A DNA stretch of 64,000 bases from Trichostrongylus colubriformis. Lineage: Eukaryota > Nematoda > Chromadorea > Rhabditida > Trichostrongylidae. Location: assembly GCA_963978905.1 (NCBI GenBank), contig OZ022260.1, forward strand, positions 45,777,551-45,841,550. Reading direction: 5' to 3'. Under the pieces are notes generated by a model. That model was given only the letters and a program-made list of their open reading frames with translations. It was not told the origin of the DNA and did not search any database. The first letter of the stretch is position 1, and every line of letters begins with the position of its first letter. This document shows, one piece after another, positions 26,370 to 37,939 of the stretch. Both the position numbers and the translations under genes were made by a program.

Positions 26370-27268
26370 TTAGGTTGATTCATAATAAATCGGACAAATG
26401 GTAGTGATGATTTCTAGAGATCATAACTCAGTAACGAATTAACGAAAATGGACGCGCGAGGTACCGTTGGAATGAGTATGAAAAGCTCTTCAAAGTACCG
26501 CAAAATAATCACTCCAAAGTAAATTCATTCCGCCACAATGCCGCACGATTTCAAGCGGTCCAGAGACCACATCCGCAACGTCATACTATTTATATCGCTA
26601 TCTGGCCAGGAACCCGCGGATATCGGCAGACGTCTGATAGAAGTTCACAAGGAGCATGCCCCCGGCAGAGGTACACTGTAGTTGTAGCATTCGAAGTTTG
26701 CGTCAGGCGACTATTCCATCGAAGACGAAAACCGCGGTTGGTGGAGCGTACACGGCGTAGAGTACTGGGAGCTGCTCGATGAAGGTACCACAGTTTCCGC
26801 CGACGTCTACGTTCGTCAATTACGAGAATTGAAGGCCAATGTCCAAAGTTCGCTACGGCGGCGGTCACACGTCTACTTCCAGCACGACAACGTGTCTACT
26901 TCCACAGACCGCACTTCGCAAGATCGACCAAGGCCGAGCTGCTGTCGTACAGTTGGACCGTACTTCCATACCCACCGTACTCCCCAGACCTGGCCCCTTC
27001 AGATTTCCACCTTTTCTCCCACAGCCAACGCCACCTGGACGGCCAAGACTTCAAAACTCGCGACGAGGTCAAGGCGGCACTCGGCAACTTCTTCGAGCTC
27101 CAGCTTCCGGCCTTCTGGAGCAAGGGCATCCATGATCTGCCTATACCGTGGCAGAAGGTCATCGATAAAGATGGAGTATATTTCAAGTGAATCCCTGTTG
27201 TCGTAAAAAAGTTGTACGACAATGATTAAAATTGGTCAATTTGTCCGATTTATTATGAATCAACCTAA
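26370..27268 (+). mobile_element. mariner element, internally deleted, intact ends
   Basis: An 899-bp element with terminal inverted repeats of about 30 bp starting TTAGGTTGATTCATAATAAA on both ends. A TA duplication flanks it (26368-26369 and 27269-27270). The interior is a broken mariner transposase. An N-terminal start lies at 26538 (helix-turn-helix region), with a stop at about 26680. Middle and C-terminal pieces follow: a GVEYWELLDEGTT-like block, the HDN of the second catalytic Asp near 26885, PYSPDLAPSDFHLF near 26980, and a C-terminal GVYFK end at 27189. At least one frameshift (about 26895-26910) and a central deletion are needed to explain the arrangement. Full mariners are near 1.3 kb, so roughly 0.4 kb is missing. 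It is non-autonomous, but the ends could still be mobilised. Confidence 0.9.
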
Positions 27269-27603
27269 TATTCTACATCGCCGCTGGAAGTAAGTTGTCG
27301 TCGACCGAACTCTGTGCTACCGACGGGACTGCCGGCGCCTTCTGCTTCACTACTACACATCTGCACACTCCGGCACTCACGCCCAAATTGAGTCATGGTC
27401 TACCACAGGCAGGAGTGCATCCTCACTTGTCATCTGAGTTCGATCGTTTTTCTAGCGAAGATATTTGCCTCCATGGAATTCCTCGGAGTGGAGGATGACG
27501 TCCTCTAATACCGACTTCGTTCTAGTCGCTACACGAAAGGATATCTTCGAAGAAGAAATGAGTAAACGACTTCGACTCTCCATTTTTAACATTCACACAT
27601 TCC

Positions 27604-28040
27604 ATGAGAAGTCGAATTCGTGCAGCTCTGTCTGGAGTTACACAGCACTCCGTAACTGAAAACGAGCGTCGAGGGCTAATCGTTGTGTACCAGAGTTTCC
27701 TCGAACGTAAGCAAACGACGACATGGGCTGACTTCGTTATCACTCGAAACGAGAAGTGGATATCATATGGAAATCCACAACGCAAACCGCTGTGGCTACC
27801 ACAGGACAAGACCACAACTTGTTCCAAAACGAGGTGCCCGCCTCAAGACGTGGATGATCTTACGCTTTTTCAGCTCCACCCGGGTGTGTATGCCTACCTG
27901 AAGGTGCAATCGGATTCGCGATGGTATTTTGCGATCAACTGCGAGAAATGCCTTTTGAACCCTCATTTCACACCGTTCATGGGGAGAGTTTCTGATTGTG
28001 ATGGGCAAACTCGACCACACAATGAGGACGACGTCGGAGG
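27604..28040 (+). pseudogene. Second mariner transposase relic
   Basis: The frame from 27604 contains a block aligning with the centre of mariner transposases. NERRGLIVVYQSFLERKQ corresponds to the segment before the first catalytic motif. Next comes FVITRNEKWISYGNPQRKPL, where families have (V/I)TGDEKW. A Pro-rich stretch precedes the usual WW region. The catalytic Asp of GDEKW is Asn here. No C-terminal half and no terminal repeats are visible. It belongs to a different mariner lineage from the element just upstream. Confidence 0.7.
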
Positions 28041-28259
28041 ACGTGGAAAGATCTGGCATCACTTTCCCCTCTGAATTCACCTGACGTAGCCCTTGTGATT
28101 ATCTTGCTATCCGAAGTCTCTGGCCCACGCCAAAGAGGAGAATTCAGGAATCTTCAAAAAATGCATCGGTGTCTTGTGCAATCGGTAGAACACGTCGTGG
28201 CTAGGGAGAGGCAATATCTTGGTTAGATATCATACGCTTTTGTTGTGGCGATTTTCTGT

Positions 28260-28345
28260 TTAATAAACCGACTGAATTTTCTCGAGACTTCTAGGACACA
28301 AGTTCCAAGAAAGTTCTCAGAAGACGCTTATGAGCAGATGTGATG
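28260..28345. repeat. Paralogous empty site for the fold-back at 28899
   Basis: About 86 bp matches 28808-28898, including GACTGAATTTTCTCG, ACACAAGTTCCAAGAAAG and GAGCAGATGTGATG. It continues into AAGTATCGATATCTTG, matching what follows the fold-back insertion at 29325. It represents the uninterrupted version of the target. Confidence 0.75.
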
Positions 28346-28898
28346 ATAAGTATCGATATCTTGTGCACCACCGTAAACCCTGCGGGGATTGTGATCGAAA
28401 AAACCCGTTTGTTTTCCGTTCCCTTCTACTTCAATTACAAGTTTTGCTGGGAACTGAAGAGTAGGGAAACAATCGTGCGTAGTACCTTTGGGTTTGCCCC
28501 CTCCCCCATAATTCCTTACCTACAAACACATCCATGTAAGGTTTTCTCTAGGGATTTCGGTGGACGTTTTATTGGCGAATTTTCAGATGTTTTCGCTCAG
28601 ATGTCCCGATGCCTTTCTCTACTTGTCGCAATACTCAATAAACGTCTCGAGTAGAATGTTGACAACGAGGAAATTGCGTGAAGCAGCTAACACTTCACTT
28701 GGGGATCTGTGGGGATCCGCCTATTACACACCTGTCTAACAGGAAAAGACTAGTTTCCTAGTTTGGGATTATATATTCATAGGCCAGGGCATGAAAAAAT
28801 AGACGGATGTTTAATAATTCGACTGAATTTTCTCGGAACTATCAGGACACAAGTTCCAAGAAAGGTCTCAGAAGATGCTATGAGCAGATGTGATGTTA

Positions 28899-29324
28899 AA
28901 GGAATCGTCCACGGAAAATGCGCTTTTGTGTTACCCATACGTTTATGTTGTATTTGCCTGATGTGGGCCTCATGCAAAATTTCACGCGAAAAAATGCGAA
29001 TCTGGCTGAGATACAGCACCACAAAGTGCGGTCCCAGTGGGCGGGGCCCAGGAGTAAAAGCCTCGTCCCGTGGTCCGCCGCCGTTGGGAACGGAGAGTGG
29101 GACTGTTTACGAAACTTACTGCTCCTACAATGCGTCTCCGACCACGGCGGACGACGGAACGAGGCTTTTCTCTTAGGCCCCGCCCACTGGGACCGCACTT
29201 TGTGGTGCTGTATTTCAGCCAGATTCGCATTTTTTGCGTGAAATTTTGCATGAGGCCCACATTAGGCAAATACAACATAAACGTATGGGTAACACAAAAA
29301 CGCATTTTCCGTGGACGATTCCTT
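28899..29324. mobile_element. Fold-back element, copy 1
   Basis: A 426-bp palindrome with inverted ends AAGGAATCGTCCACGGAAAA and a TA (or TTA) duplication (28897-28898 and 29325-29326). The arms carry ACCCATACGTTTATGTTGTA and GGGCGGGGCC in mirrored order around a short centre near 29110. Every open frame here is repeated on the opposite strand because of the symmetry, so none is a gene. Confidence 0.85.
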
Positions 29325-29326
29325 TA

Positions 29327-31419
29327 GGTATTGATATTGATCTTGCCTTCCCATTCTTTCTATACTGCTAGAAGACTAGGAGAACTCAGCGGGATACCTT
29401 GTGTGGTGTTATCGATATCACGGTGGGGAGCAACTTAAGAAAAGTTCCAAACCGAAGCATCTTCGAAGGTTCTTTGTTCCTGCCCACTCGAGCGTTTTTT
29501 TTTTTTGCCCAAGCCTTAATGAGTGAAGGGAGGAGTCTCTCTCCCCTTCTAGACTTAGGTAAAAATAGCAGTCATAGCGAGATGCCCCTTCCCCTCCTTA
29601 TTGCGATGAGGACCCCTTGACGCAAATCCGAGCAATTTCTATAATGAATGCTTTCCAATACCGCCACCTTCTCAAATATAATCTCAGATATAAAAAGTGT
29701 GTGGAGGTCGCATTTGAGTGCGAAATGCTTTTTGTTCTTCTCACTTTCATCTTTCACATCAAGCGAAGTGAACGCCTGATGAAAACAGATAATTGAATCT
29801 GTCTACATACTTTTCTTTCATATAGAATCGAATAGAATCGAAGCATAGACAGGTGGTAAAAAGGAGAGCTGTGAAGACGAGCTAGACTAGATGGACCACC
29901 GTTCGCCCCAACAAAGAGGTACATAGTCGGCCATAGTCTGCGCTACTATCGCTATCGGCCCATACTGAGCTCATGATCTACAGTTTGCGAAGCATCTCAC
30001 GTGCTCCACATGGCACGTAATGGTATCGACGAGATCCATGATCCATGAAGCTCTGGTGGTCCGAGCAGCCGTGGACCACCATACCGTCGACAGCTGACGA
30101 GACCGATCCCTACAAGCGCCACCTTTGTCCACCCATTGTGCAGATCGTCGTTGACTGTGCTTTGCTGCATCCTGCCATAATACCAAATTTGGCTTTTCGA
30201 AAATGTATCAATAAACGAAGAGCACTTGAAATCTATAGGTTAACTGCAGAAGCAAGTGGACTCTTACCAGCGGCACATTCGGAGATTAATGGTCCGGAGT
30301 AAGGCCCTTTTACACATCGGCCTTCCATAGCTGCGCCTTTGACAAAAGAAAATAGCTCGTCTGTCTAAAGGTTGCTCATTTGTACATGCCTGGTCCGCGC
30401 AAACCATTCCTCATGCTAAATCGTATTCAAATGTTTGAAGAGTAGAACATGTGACCACTTAATTTACAATTGAGTGACGTTGAAGTTTGACCCTGTTATG
30501 CATTGATAAAATGAGCACCATTGATTTCGTGAATTATAGGATTCCCCGGACCAAACTGAACTACTGCGTCCACCTGTTAACGCCCATCCGCCTCATCAAG
30601 GGCTTGTATTTTTCAGAAGAAAAGTGCATATATCTAAATGTTACAAAGACAGGTATACCTAAAAGCGCACGATCTACGGCATATGCACACATGTCACTCA
30701 CTCTCCAGACAACAGCGGAAACATCGAAGAACTTTCCAGTATAAAGTGAGACAAAATTTTCAAGACCGTACATTATATGGTGTTATGCTCACTACGCAAG
30801 AAACCTGATGGTGTACCCGAAAAGAATAACGAAGGAAACTTCAAAGTATTGAAACTTTAGAAGTCTCATTAAAGAACTGCTATCCCAGCGCGATGAGTAA
30901 TGAAGAAAAGAGCTTTATCGGTTTGCATCTCTCCTCCCTCTGGGGTATTGAATATCACCGTTGCGCGACAGCAATCAAGATATTCGCTTTCATGGAGAAT
31001 GCTCTTTAAAGCAGCCCTCTTAAATTTGAAGAGCTATCTGCACCACTCTTGGTGGCGGAAAGCCACCAGTAGACACTGGTAAAAGTTATGAAAAAACAAG
31101 TCACACCAACTCTTCAATTTACAACAAACGTGGTCATCTGCCAGTTTTGTCTGTCTCACTAATCCTGTTGTTTTGCTATGAAGAATGACTCCTCTTCACC
31201 TTCATTAGACAGTTCAAATATCTAGCTAGTACGATCTATGTTCACAAATACAAGTTTTATATCACAGTGGGCTCGCAGTACTGCATAGGATCAATACTCA
31301 TGAAATAGGTAAGATATGCTAGGTTAAGGAGACAAAGCCAGTATTCAAATTGAAATTCAACCGCCACTTGACTAGGTTGAATAACGTTAAATCATTAGAA
31401 GTGCTTATTTACATACAAG
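29327..31419. other. No gene supported
   Basis: A poly-T run lies near 29496. A short hairpin (TGGTGGTCC ... GGACCACCA) lies near 30053. Open frames at 29971-30302 and 30487-30773 overlap on both strands with no family similarity. This is downstream of the Nudix gene and may hold its 3' UTR. Confidence 0.4.
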
Positions 31420-34314
31420 TCAGTCGACAAAAAACATTTTACATACTCTACCAGTGAATTTGCAAGATACCATATGACATCCAGCTCGCCCGGAATTCTT
31501 CCATTTATCGTATCTCGATAGAATTTCACGATGAAAGTCGCGGAAAACTTCTTCAGCTAGTAGCGTTATCTCTTCCCTAAATACAAAATATGGATAGAAT
31601 TATGCAAAGTTAGACAGCCATCAAATTTGGCGATTTTGCGGCGCGGCGCTTTCGACCGCAATACCGTGACCTTAAGATCTCGCATTGCTGCAACACTGCA
31701 AGATCGAGAAGTCTGGGCGACATGAGAAAGCAGCACAGTGTCCTCCACTGCCACAGATAACTGACAAGAAAGGTATCCTGCGAGTTCTACTATCAATTTG
31801 CTCGTGAGAAGTGCCAAAGAGGCTCCTACAAAATTGCTCCTATATAAAATCCTGAGTGAAACTGATAGCAGGCCACTAATTCGAGTCAACGCGCTAAGAA
31901 TTCGAATGTATTCTTTGTCACGTTGACTACCGTGTATCATGATGTTGTCACAGCTATTTTACAGATTCTTTTCTAACTTTCATCGGTTTTTTTCCAAATT
32001 ACGTATCCATCTTAGATATATTGGGTTGGGGAATAAGTCCTTGCGGTTTTGTTAATCCCTTTTTTCACATTGTTCCCTTCATCTTTCGACAAAGATTATA
32101 TATGTTTTCGATAGAGCTTTTTTCGCTCTACAAAACGCTACTATCTGTTTTTCGATTCCTTCGACTACCTGATATTTATGAGGTTTGGAACTGAAGTAAG
32201 CTAAAGGCAAAAAATTGGCACTTGCGCACCTCACCTTTCTTGTCTGCCATCAAGATCAAAAAATATTTGTGTATATGTTTCGATAGAGCTTTTTCAGCTC
32301 TACAGAATGGAACTACATTTTATTCGAATTGCTAACTTCTTGCGGTTTTTAAGACTCACAAATGCAGTACTCGCAAAAGTGTACACTTTCGTTACCTTCC
32401 TTCTTCGCCTACCACCGAAATTGGAAGACGGATTCCTACCCCTCGGCTTTTTTCCCCTTTCATTTCATTCTTTTTCCCCTGCTATCATATTCCACAACCC
32501 GCCAAATCTTCCGTCCGATGTATTTATCGTGTTTTTCAAATCCTAACAAACACAGCAGGTAGTTCTGAAGCATGGGCTCACTTCTGCCGCCTTTTGAATT
32601 GCTGCATCAATGCTGTATATAACACGGACGCACTGAACGGGCACATCGAATAAGGGGAATAGCAGAAATAATTTTGACAAAGCGTCTATGAAAACGGTTA
32701 CCTCGTGAACCATCTACACTCAGCTGCTTCTTCAGTACTACTTGCTTTCATTGTGTCATCCACGGGATCCATAACACAAATAAAATAGATATCACCAACG
32801 TTCTCGTATTGAGTTCTTGGAACTTGCCTGAAACAACGATTCTGAGAGTACTGTAGCTTTATAGACAGGAAATGACCGGAAGTGAAATTCAGAAAGCTCA
32901 TAATCTAAAGGAGGGGAAGCATGTTTTATGTTGGAAAAAAAGAGGGCTCTACCTTTAAACAATGATCTTTGAGCAGTGGGCCGATGAGGTGCCCTTCGAA
33001 GAATGTTTGACTGACAACCTTTATTAGCTATAGAAGACTATTTATCACACTAGGGTCAACAACACCCATAGAGAGATGGATTAGTATTTAACATAGATAT
33101 ACAAAACGCAATGCCTAACCATAGGCCCAAGTAGGCCTACCATCTCTGCAATATCGACTACTGATCCTCCAGATCAAAGATGAAAAATGGGGAGATGGTC
33201 TTCCATAAGTAATTGTGAAATGAAATATGGGAAATGCAACCCAATAAAAGCGCGCCTACTGCATGCAAATGAAAAATCTCCGACTACTTTACAATGACGT
33301 GCTTGGTAACCAAATAAACCACACTGGTCTTTAGCACACCTGAAACACAATACGGCTTTTCCTATCGTTTTTACTCCAGTTTCTTCAAACACCTCACGAG
33401 CAGCTGTATCGAAAATGCTTTCTCCGGGATCAGAAAGTCCACCAGGATACTTCCAACCAAGGTATAACCTGGAAACAGTTCATCGTATATGAAAATGTTA
33501 TGTAATATCATGCGAATTGAAAGAGCAAACACAATCCTACCAACCCTCGCCTTTCTCTCATCAACAGAACACGATCTTGAGAATCTATCACGAGCCCACC
33601 GACACCGATCATTGTATGCGCATATCTAGAATAATCAGCAACATAAATCGAACCAACCCGCTATACAAAACATTTCTCAACAGGCCAAATTTTCTAGCAC
33701 TTTACTCTCTTACCGTGGTAACGTTGATGGTGTTTCCGGTAGCCAATTTGTCATCATTAAGTAGTTTGGCTGTGTATGATGGAATGAAAAACCTTTATCC
33801 ACCAGCACTGGAATAATGTGAGAATCCTAAAACGTTCATTAGCCCAAGTGCATATGATGCCGCAAAACAACCTTCTACTTAAATTCTCGGAATAACGTTA
33901 GTTTCACAACAAGTACACACGGTCAATCTCAAGTTGTACAAGTTGCTCCATTTGAGAGAAAAGTAGTAAAAAATACGTAGTTCCTGCCACAAAAACATAT
34001 TCTTCCAAAACTAATTCGCGAAGAGAAACACCTCCCTGGGATAAATTCGTTTGACAGGGAAAAAGTATGTATATCCGTTTCACTAGAATTATTAGTGAGG
34101 GCTGCAAGGTGGACAACATTAACATTGGTAAAACACTGGAACTTGCCTTAATGTCCACCTTGATCCAGACCCCTCGAACACCGTCCTTCTTCCACGTGTC
34201 TAATGATTGAGATATAAGCGAAGAAAACGAGTCAACTTGTTTTTGCGTAGAAGTGAGATCGCATGACTTGACCGTCACCCCGCCGAAAACGTCCCGTAGT
34301 TCTTTAAAGAACAT
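31420..34314 (-). CDS. NUDT6-like Nudix hydrolase, six exons
   Basis: Nudix enzymes hydrolyse nucleoside-diphosphate-linked substrates using a Mg-binding Nudix box; the substrate of the NUDT6 branch is not well defined. Exons on the minus strand, in order: 34314-34147, 33826-33714, 33625-33545, 33468-33340, 32827-32702, 31576-31420. All phases join, giving about 257 residues. The N-terminal FGG(V)TV and W(I)K segments and the FHH motif followed by MMTNWLPETPSTLP match the NUDT6 pre-domain. The box at about residues 131-153 fits GX5EX7REUXEEXGU (GLSDPGE ... REVFEETGV) with every catalytic Glu present. Then come DIYFICVMDP and a C.W block. Intron 1 uses a GC donor (AAG|GCAAGT). The start ATG directly follows a TTTTGCAG acceptor. 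The last exon is the least certain: it fits by phase, but an alternative donor at 31470 would imply a further exon. The last intron holds a solo transposon arm. Confidence 0.8.
32021..32433 (+). mobile_element. Solo arm of the hairpin element, truncated
   Basis: Begins TTGGGTTGGGGAATAAGTCC after a TA (32019-32020) and follows the left arm of the 50287 palindrome for about 410 bp, including two of its CGATAGAGC...GCTCTAC mini-hairpins (near 32111 and 32280). It then diverges after TTGGAAGACGG. There is no second arm and no right end. It sits in the last intron of the Nudix gene, in opposite orientation to that gene. Confidence 0.85.
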
Positions 34315-34332
34315 CTGCAAAAGAGAAGGATT
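34315..34332 (-). promoter_or_regulatory. Splice (probably trans-splice) acceptor before the Nudix ATG
   Basis: On the minus strand CCTTCTCTTTTGCAG abuts the ATG at 34314. A pyrimidine-rich acceptor touching the start codon is typical of spliced-leader addition in nematodes. An ordinary 5' intron is the alternative. Confidence 0.55.
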
Positions 34333-34522
34333 GACGTACGGGAGCTTATACATACAACCTTCAAAATAAGAGAAAGCACTGGCAATAACAATTGTGCAAA
34401 GTAAAAGATAAGAAAACCGCACCCAACGCAATACAGGTTGGAAGGGGGGATGGAACATTGAGGCGCAAACACTATATCGCACCAAATAGCGTAATATCAT
34501 GCAGAAGACATTGCAGGGTTTA

Positions 34523-34694
34523 GTCGCCGTCAGACTCCGCAAAATCACGATTTAGGGATTCCGCGATTTTGCGCTGTCGTAGCTATGCACGGCTGCGACA
34601 TTGCAAATTCTCAAGGCGCAAAACTGCGTGCGAAAGTGCGACACCGCAAAATCGCGGATGCGCAAAATGACAAAATCGCGAAGTCTAACGGCGG
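34523..34694. mobile_element. Nested-palindrome MITE upstream of the Nudix gene
   Basis: The ends GTCGCCGTCAGACTCCGC and GCGAAGTCTAACGGCGGC are inverted copies. An inner pair, CCGCGATTTTGCG and CGCAAAATCGCGG (34561-34655), makes a second hairpin. Target duplication is not clear. It lies about 210 bp upstream of the Nudix start and may overlap its promoter. Confidence 0.6.
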
Positions 34695-35423
34695 CCTCTC
34701 ATTTGTGAACCACATCGAGCCCCTATAGTCTTCTTCATGATGTTGGAAAACTGAAAATTTTTCTAAATACAATGAAGGGGCTTCGGGGTTGGCGAACTTT
34801 TCTCTCTCATTCTCAGCTGAGTGATGAATCTCTTCAAAATGTTTCTCCAACTCTGAAGGCCTTCCCGTCACTATGGGCGAAAATTTCGATCTTCCTCGCT
34901 AGCGAAAGCGTGTTTTTTTTTCGAAAAAAGGAAGGGAACACTATCAGGTGCAGTATGACAGTTTTAGTATAATACATGACGCGCCTCCAACTCCGTAGGT
35001 TGGTCCGACGATTTTACACCGAAATTTGTCTTCCAGAGGAAAACTTCATAGGCCCGTAATGAAACGAGTTGGTAATCAAATATAGCAGAGTGTTCGAGAA
35101 GTTTTCGCCGGACCGGGAGTGCAGCGAGCGCAACCCACAGGTATCCAGCCATGACTTCAGTGAACCAAACTCATTGGCAGAATCGCACTCGAAAAAGATG
35201 AGTACTGGATGTTGTGTGTAAACAATATACAGCAGAAAAGTTCCCTCATAGGTAACGATCACATCCGAAACAACGGAAAGATAATTCCACGAAAAGGTGA
35301 TTCTGGGGGCGGAATTCCAAGAAAGAGCTCTACGATGAACTGCTGTCATCAGAAGACATTGTGACCCCGAAGCGTACTTCCAAAAAAGAATTCGGCAGAC
35401 ACAACCGGTCTAAAGCGTGTGAA

Positions 35424-35690
35424 AACTGACCATCTTGCTCTACTTCATGACAATGCCCGACTTCATGTTTGAAAGATTACTCGCCAGAAAATTGCCCAAC
35501 TTGGTTTGAAAACTCGACCTCACTCTGTTCAGTCTTCTGACTTGGCCCCATCCAGCTGCCATGAGTTCGGCGCACTGAAGTCGTACATGCAAGATAAGAA
35601 TTCGATCAGAAAGAGCTGGAAAACAACATTTGACAATCCTTCTGCACAGAACCGCCAAGTTCTATACGCTTCAAAATGATAATCAAGCAA
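35424..35690 (+). pseudogene. mariner transposase C-terminal relic
   Basis: A plus-strand frame reads LALLHDNARLHV, then a stop, then KITRQKIAQLGLKT and SSDLAPSSCHEFGALKSYM. These are the HDNARPH and SPDLAPSDYHLF blocks around the second and third catalytic Asp of mariner transposases. The in-frame stop, the loss of the third-Asp context and the lack of terminal repeats mark a dead copy. Confidence 0.75.
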
Positions 35691-36086
35691 AGAGCTAGGC
35701 ATAGTAGTGGATCATGACACTGATAACCTTGTCATCGATATCTACAAGCACAAAGTTGTAATTAACCAAAAAGCAGAAATGCAACAATGAAGACCGTCCC
35801 AATATGTTGGCGCCCTGTCGCAAGGAAACTCAGCGGGAAAATTTTGGCCGCCTTAAAAGTAACAATGGAACACCATTACCCAAGCAATGAAATAAGAAAA
35901 CTGGCTGCCACTAAATGAGTAAAAACTAACAACGACGCTACCAAAGAAAAATTATAAGTTCGGAACCTCAATTGTTCGATCTATCAATAAATTCAGACTT
36001 GCGCGGCGCGTGTCGCGTGCGCAAGTACTTTTGGAGCGCGAAATCACGGCTAGATCGAATCCCGCATATTTTGATCTCTTCCTATA
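35691..36086. other. No recognisable gene
   Basis: A/T-rich sequence after the mariner relic. No motif and no inverted ends seen. Confidence 0.4.
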
Positions 36087-36615
36087 TCAGCATCCGGACC
36101 GGCGCAGCCGCTTCACGTCAATCTTGCCAAATTTGAACTCCTGCCTCTTATTCTTGATGAATGACCATTTCAACATAAGGTCAATGAAGCTTGTTTTTTA
36201 AGACGCTACTCTCCCATATATGGTCAGAAAGACATTGTTCATTCATCGATTCACCTTAGTTAAACTTTTCTTATCATCACCCAATGAATGTTTTATAGAT
36301 GTTTTTACAGATTTTGCTTTTCGTACCTCGTCGGGGTCGCATAAAAAGGGAGTGAAGACGCTGCCTCACAGAGTTTTCAGCTCGGACAGTTCCATCGATG
36401 CTACCTTCGCTGCCGTCTAACAATACCTTCATCCACCCCGTCGTCATTGGCCAGAATCTTCTTATCGTCACTATTTTTCAGTATTTGGTAGATTGGCTGT
36501 ATAGCAAGACTCAGTTCATCCGCTTCTAAGCTACGATGAGCAACCAACCTAGTCGCAACGCCTGAAGGACTCAGCACACTAGAAGGAGTGTAAGCGTCAA
36601 AAGGGTCTGTGAGAG
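36087..36615 (-). CDS. Possible exons of an unknown minus-strand gene
   Basis: After a TCTCTCACAG acceptor, 36615-36440 reads about 58 open residues with varied composition (DPFDAYTPSSVLSP start, ...ILANDDGVDE end). A second open stretch lies at 36190-36087: basic, containing WSFIKNKRQEFKFGK, then a stop. A different frame, 36450-36277, also looks protein-like. I recognise no family and cannot find a splice pair that joins them convincingly, so this could be a small gene, a UTR or a decayed copy. Confidence 0.25.
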
Positions 36616-36930
36616 AATCAATATCTAAGACAAACCATCTTTTCCTCAATAGCACTAGTTTTCAGACATCATCAATATCAGCAATATTTTCCCTATACTA
36701 TCAGTTCCGCGCGGCCAGTCGATTTTGTCACTGAAAAGGCGACCTACCAACCTATTCCATATAGTTGTTTTCCTTCAAATCATATCTGTCTCCCCTACAC
36801 CTACCTATCCAGCTTACGATAACTGTTTTGACCATGATCAGCGTAGGAGAAAGTTAGGGGGATTAAGGGATCAGGTCAAAACCCTCAAGGGGTCACAAAG
36901 GGTGTCATAATGTGACTTAGATGCAGTAAG

Positions 36931-37143
36931 GAGTCAAATAAAGTCGAGGGAGAGACGCAACTTTGCGTCGACGTCAAAGCTCCTTTCCCACCCTAGGCTC
37001 AGGCTAAAATTGATATCCCTTCCTCCCACATGAAAAAGCATCTGTCAAAGCATAGGTTTCGTCTCTTCAGCCTAAGCCTGGGGAGGGAAAAAGCTTTGAC
37101 GTGGGTGAAAATTTTGCGTCTTCCCCCCGACTTTATTTGACCC
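36931..37143. mobile_element. hAT-like MITE (GRGTCAAAT ends)
   Basis: A 213-bp palindromic element starting GAGTCAAATAAAGTCG and ending CGACTTTATTTGACCC. The arms continue through AGACGCAA and GACGTCAAAGC. Flanking octamers GCAGTAAG (36923-36930) and GCAGTAGG (37144-37151) agree at 7 of 8. This is an 8-bp target duplication as in hAT elements. Confidence 0.8.
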
Positions 37144-37633
37144 GCAGTAGGCTTGAATAGCTCCTCCCTGCACCCACAGTCCCAAAATAAAAATAACACT
37201 CTGCTGTAGGCTACCGGAATGAGGTAAGGAACAGGTCCACAATGGTGAGGTGCAAAATTTCAAGAGATTTTTGAAAGTTTATTTTGTTATGAAGCGACGC
37301 ACATCGCAATGTTGCTACGTGAACATCACAAATGAGAACATTATGGAATTTTTTGAAACGAAATTTCACGCAAAGGCTACTAATGTGTGTCCAGCTTTAC
37401 AAATGGAAACAAAACGAGCAACCGTACAATGAGGTGGAAGAATGTGATGGCAATTACGATGTCATGACGAGAGAACTCCACAAAGATACAAGGAAACCCG
37501 AAAATGGTCACAAAATATTATTCACAATGGCGCTTAGCGATGGGCACATCAGTGATTTGGGAATACTACCAATGACGGCGCATTAAGTATCTGTGATGAT
37601 AAAGCTACTTGAACATCTAAGGTGGACTGAACG

Positions 37634-37901
37634 GGGAACATGGGGTGTGTGCAGATATGACGGAAAATCGCTTCGCGGCGTTTTGCTCGCGGCGCCACCA
37701 GTACGACTTGCGAGTCGATTGCTCTTGGAAGCCTGGCAGAGCGTGGCTGCTTCACCTATGCGCTTCCACCCCATGCCATAAACTGCCTTGCTTGAAGGCT
37801 GTCATGCCCTGCCACGCCACTGGCACTCGCACGCGCCGCGCCGGTCGCCGCGGGCTGTCACGCAATTTTCCGTCATATCTGCACACACCCCACACGTTCC
37901 C
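37634..37901. mobile_element. MITE with 30-bp inverted ends
   Basis: A 268-bp element with GGTGTGTGCAGATATGACGG (starting near 37643) and CCGTCATATCTGCACACACC near the right end. The interior is GC-rich (GGCGCCACC, CGCCGCGCCGG). The target duplication is not resolved. Part of a long plus-strand open frame passes through it; that part is not a gene. Confidence 0.75.
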
Positions 37902-37939
37902 GAGTGTCATATTCACGACGAGCAGCTTAGCAGAGGCCG

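Noticed and set aside
33904..34548. 214-codon single open frame over the Nudix first exon
   Set aside because: Only 34147-34314 matches NUDT6; the rest is upstream sequence and intron read-through past the GC donor.
37645..37939. N-terminal part of the long plus-strand frame ending at 38211
   Set aside because: It lies in the MITE at 37634-37901; only the part after the acceptor near 37938 looks coding.
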